Below the pieces are notes generated by a model. That model was not told where the DNA came from and searched no databases. It saw only the letters and a program-made list of their open reading frames with translations. Positions 60,380-64,000 of a stretch of DNA of 64,000 bases are shown here, in pieces. Within the stretch, counting starts at the first letter, position 1, and the number at the start of each line of letters is the position of its first letter. A program made the position numbers and the translations under genes. Origin of the DNA: Amaurobius ferox (taxonomy: Eukaryota; Arthropoda; Arachnida; Araneae; Amaurobiidae); contig OX578150.1 in assembly GCA_951213105.1 (NCBI GenBank), positions 20,314,022 to 20,378,021 on the forward strand, read 5' to 3'.

Positions 60380-61876
60380 CACTCATGTCCAAAAGTTAAG
60401 TATAATTCGTAAAATGCAAAAAATTTGGAGTTAATATGGATACAGTGGTTCACAATCAGTTGTGGAGAATCGTGGGACAAGGGTAAATTATTGTGCATAT
60501 GCAAAACAGTTCAGTCAACATGCGCAAAGCACTGGTGTAAGCCGAACGACTTGGCCTCGAATAAAATGTCCTCGAGCGACATGGCCAGTTGAGGCAGAAT
60601 TTTGCAATTGCTGTGGTGCGGAGCATTGTTAACAATGAAAATGGCAATGAAAAAAGGACGAAAGAAGTCACAAAAGTGCCAACTGGACATGTTTTTGAAG
60701 GGATGAATTATTGGAATGCTGGAATCTGGTCGTTCCCAAACCGAAGCGTCTGGAATTCTGAATGTGCTTCAGTGTGTGATTTCCAGACTGTGACAGAGGC
60801 TCCAAACCACTGGAGATGTTACCCAACAACCAATACCAGATCGGATAAGGGTAACAACTGCTCGGCAAGACCAATATTTGGTGATAACTGCGTGACATCA
60901 GAGGAACTGTTCTGCCAGACAACTGGGTTCAGCCGCCACAGGAGTCACTGTTTCAAGACAAACTGTTTACAGGAGACTCAGACACATTAGTCTCTATGCC
61001 AGATGACCAGCAGTTTGCATCCCCCTGATGTCTGCGTAGAAACGTGCGCATTTACAGTGGAGTGGACAACAGTGAAGCAATGTCATGTTCAGTGACGAGT
61101 CCAAGTTTAGCCTGCAAACTGATTCTCGTCATGCCACAAGCTGGAGAGAACATGGAATGCATTGTCACCTGGGAAACATCACAGAAAGACATTGTTTTCT
61201 GTTTGGGGGAGTCATGGTCTGGGCAGGTATCATGATGGACCGCTGCACAGACCTCCACATCTTTGACACGGGGTTGGTTACTGGTCAAAGATACAGAGAC
61301 AAAGTTCTTGAGCCTATCGTTTGATTGTTTCGAGGTGCTGTTGGTCCTGATATCATATTCATGGATTATAACTCACTTCCTGACCGTGGGGCCTTGGTCG
61401 ATGACTTCCTTTAAACTGAAGATATCCAGCACATGCAGTGACCTGCCAACTCTCCTGATCTGAATCCAATAGAGCATGTGTGGGATATGCTCGGGAGACA
61501 TCTTTCAGCCCTCCGCTACCCACCAAGCTCCGTTCCGGGATTGAAAAATGCTCTCTGTGAGGCTTGGAACTCTTTGAGCACACAACTCATCCAAACCCTC
61601 ATCGAAAGTATGGGAAATCGTTGTGCAGCATGTGTGGCTACCCGAGGTTCCCACACACTGTATTAAACTGCAGCATCACATTGTTTTAATCATTCTGTTT
61701 CACTGAGGTTGACACTTGTATTGTGACTCTTTTTCTTTCAACCCTTTCCTTTGGATAATAAAAGTCGTTATTATCCTTATTTTGCATTGTTTTCTTCTTC
61801 TATAATCCTATTACACCTGCATACTGTGTTTCCTTCCATTTTAAGATAGATTTCCTGAAATTTTTAGACATGAGTG
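60380..61876 (+). mobile_element. Tc1-type transposon, full length
   Basis: The ends CACTCATGTCCAAAAGTTAA and (inverted right end) CACTCATGTCTAAAAATTTC are flanked by TA at 60378-60379 and 61877-61878. Length 1497 bp. It lies about 75 bp after the SNX25 poly(A) signals. Confidence 0.92.
60560..61666 (+). pseudogene. Tc1 transposase remnant
   Basis: Out-of-frame pieces in order: GMLESGRSQTEASGILNVLQ (paired-type DNA-binding domain), TTGDVTQQPIPDRIRVTTAR, ATGVTVSRQTVYRRLRH, then FSDESKFSLQTDSRH with the first catalytic aspartate, FMDYNSLPDRGALVDDFL (second, HDNA-like position) and PANSPDLNPIEHVWDMLGRH with the final glutamate in PIEHVWD. Stops and frame changes separate them, so it is inactive. 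The long frame at 60589-60990 is a wrong-frame shadow of the domain. Confidence 0.88.
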
Positions 61877-61899
61877 TATATAATAATTGTCCAATTTGT

Positions 61900-62430
61900 T
61901 TTCTTGAATTCTCCATAAACCCATGATCACCTAGAAAATTGAATCTTCTCACATTTATAGTGGGAGAGAACCTAGGGGGAGATAAAAATCCCTTTCCTGT
62001 GTCGGAGAAAAGGGATTGTTCAAACAGTATTTTTTGACCCTCTATAAATATCTAGTTAACCTAGAAGGCTGTATCTTTGCATATTTATAGTATCATCCAT
62101 GAGAAAGAACCAATTAAAGCCAGATTTTTTAATTACCTTTCCCAAGGTCATAGAAGATTGGTGGTTTTGAAAAGTTCTTTGACCCTCCAAAAGCCCCCCC
62201 ACCCCAGGTAATATAGAAGGCTGAATCTGTGCATACTTCTGGTACCAACAACTGGGTATAATCTAACAGAGTCAAATTTTTTTATCGTCTGTGAAGACAG
62301 AATGGGAGGGTGAAAAATATTTATCAGACTCTCCAGAAGGCCGCCAGTGATCTAGAAGGCTAAAACTTTGCAGTTATAATATCGACCATGCTATGAAACA
62401 GAGTCTAACTGAGCCCTCATTGAAAAAAAT
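61900..62430. repeat. Degenerate tandem repeat (~130 bp, about 4 units)
   Basis: Units repeat TTTGACCCTC, ACCTAGAAGGCTG(A/T)ATCT, TTTGCATA.TTATAGTA and CCATGAGA in order near 61905, 62032, 62170 and 62325. It lies between two Tc1 copies. Confidence 0.7.
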
Positions 62431-62479
62431 GAATAAAAAGGAAAGTATTTATTCAAATTCACTGAAACTGTCTTAAATC

Positions 62480-63775
62480 ATGGGGAACAAAAGACACTAG
62501 CATGGGGAAATGGAAAGAAACGTATCAATATATAATTAAATAATAAGGATAAAAAACATAGGATTTTGGGTAGAAAAAACAGTTCGTTGGTGAAGGTCTG
62601 TCAAAATGGAATGTGAAACACATGCACGGCTGCATCGATTCATGCCAATATGATCATCTATGGCAGTTTGGGGTATTTGTGTCCATTCATGAAGCAGACA
62701 TATTCCGGGGAGTGTCATGAAGAGAACTTAACAGTCTCCCAAGCATGTCCCATAAATACTCGATGGGATTCAAGTCCAGTGATCTCAATGGTCATTCCAT
62801 ACGAATCAGTGTTTCTGATTCTAAGTACTGGTCAACAATGCGAGCCTTGGAACTTACACATTATTGTTTATAAAAGTGGCATCAGGGACCCATGGCTACA
62901 AGAAATGGGTGAACATATTGAGCTAGGATGTCATCTCTTTTCCACACTGCTGTCAAAGTACCACGAGTGAAAATGTGGTGATCAGTGCCAGCACCAACAG
63001 CAATCTCTGCCCAAACCACAACCTTTGTATGTATGCATTTCGCAGATGTTAATGCCTTGATAGTGAGTTCCAAGCATTCACCAGATCAATAAATATTTGG
63101 AATCACCCCGTACACCAAACCGTGACTCATCAGTGAAGAGTAAAGCATTCTATTTTTGTGGAGTTCAGTTTAAGTGGGCCCCTCTGTGCGAGAGCATTAG
63201 TGGAATGCAAACCACTTGTTGCTTTACATACAGATGACCTGTATGTAGTCATCTGTAAACAGTTTGCCGAGTTACCATGTTCCCTGCCGATGCTGCAAGA
63301 AAGCAAGCTGATATGTAGTGATTAACCTGTGGCATCATGTTTGCAGATACAGAAAATGGTTATCCTGAGTGGTTGTGACCCTTGGACATCCACTTAACTG
63401 GTCTTCACGATACTGTTACTTCACTTTGATAATGTATCCACAAACAGCAAAAGATGGAACGATTGATATTTAGGGCTCAGGCTACTCCCAACTGTTCCTG
63501 GTACTCTTTGAAATGCCCTATTACTTGCTATTGTATGGCATCACTCAGGTGATGTCATCTACTCATTTTTTAAAATTTGGCTATTTCGATTTTCCTTCTG
63601 CAATCCGTAATGTAGAGATACAGGCTCTGCACAAAACAGACTGTTTTTATACCTAATACATGTCTTGTTATAAAATGTCGGTATGCACAATATTTTTGGT
63701 GGGCTAGTTTCCATGTGTGCCTGTCATGTATGCAAATTTTATGGTTACATGTTTCTTAAATCTTGGGTATAAGTG
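62480..63775 (-). mobile_element. Tc1-type transposon, inverted, distal end decayed
   Basis: The right end, read on the minus strand, is CACTTATACCCAAGATTTAA with TA after it (63776-63777). It resembles the end at 63830. The minus strand carries transposase pieces (VVVWAEIAVGAGTDHHIF, VFSTQNPM), with later fragments to about 62500. The far end is not recognisable. Confidence 0.72.
62536..63470 (-). pseudogene. Tc1-type transposase remnant
   Basis: The minus strand near 63110-62880 reads DESRFGVRGDSKYLLIW-like, then VVWAEIAVGAGTDHHIFTRG and later ILAQYVHPFLVAMGPDATF, the central Tc1 catalytic segment. Downstream, DHXDHWTXIPSSIYG-like and LLHEWTQIPQTAIDDHIGMN match the C-terminal part. Stops separate the blocks. 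Confidence 0.65.
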
Positions 63776-63829
63776 TACGAAGGAACTAATTAAAGAATTG
63801 ATTTAAAAAAAAAACTGTTTTGAAAACTA

Positions 63830-64000
63830 CACTCATATCCAAAAGTTAAGCAACAAACTAAAAAATTAACATATTCAGCTAAAGAAACAATGTGTAGCTA
63901 CAAAATTGGCAGGGGCACACATATGAAAACTAGCCTATAGAAAACATTTTGCATACCAACATTTTTTAATAAGAAAACATATTAGGTATATAAATGGCTT
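63830..64000 (+). mobile_element. Tc1-type transposon, left end (continues past the window)
   Basis: It starts CACTCATATCCAAAAGTTAA after TA (63828-63829). The following 150 bp (GGCACACATATGAAAACTAG, CATACCAACATTTTTTAATA) match, inverted, the right end of the element at 62480-63775. The two same-family copies lie head to head, 54 bp apart. Confidence 0.85.

Noticed and set aside
60589..60990. 133-codon open frame
   Set aside because: It is the wrong frame of the Tc1 DNA-binding domain; the true reading is the GRSQTE frame with stops.

Overview
AT-rich, intron-dominated DNA from an animal nuclear genome, most likely an arthropod. This is inferred from the mix of mariner, Tc1, Tigger/pogo, piggyBac and hAT-type elements and a 5'-truncated non-LTR retrotransposon. 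No bacterial operons, rRNA genes or CRISPR arrays are visible.

One host gene crosses the window on the + strand: the 3' two-thirds of a sorting nexin 25 (SNX25) orthologue. It has fifteen exons between 3309 and 60107, all with AG/GT borders and mutually compatible phases. They encode about 627 residues: the end of a linker, an RGS domain, a coiled coil, a PX domain, an acidic linker and a Nexin_C domain ending at TAA 60105-60107. Poly(A) signals follow at 60294-60305. The N-terminal membrane/PXA part must lie upstream, because the first exon seen starts inside a codon.

The other ~97% is intron and flank filled with repeats, many with readable ends: piggyBac copies (6612-7308, 43331-45145, and an old reverse-strand one at about 57790-59110); a 3.4-kb hAT-like element with an 8-bp target duplication (7912-11350); Tigger (19127-20529); a small TA-flanked element (25238-26128); mariner (27612-28929); a Tc/mariner element nested in a hAT-like one (32751-35292); Tc1 copies beyond the gene end (60380-64000); a LINE with an RNase H domain (about 22890-23747); a broken reverse transcriptase of probable Penelope type (about 41128-42714); and a tRNA-derived SINE array (50042-50837). 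There are also long fold-back repeats (3538-4056, 30944-31743, 49321-49829) and degenerate tandem repeats (29980-30312, 35685-36725, 61900-62430).

The most unusual signal is a family of very small (~58-65 bp) GC-rich hairpin retroposons at 966, 2812, 11717, 18698 and 30666, with related copies near 1115, 42131 and 50069. Five copies carry 13-15 bp direct repeats at their borders. Different copies keep three nested stems while changing the paired bases. The same hairpin forms the 3' end of a longer SINE, so it may be a minimal autonomous or processed retroposon module.
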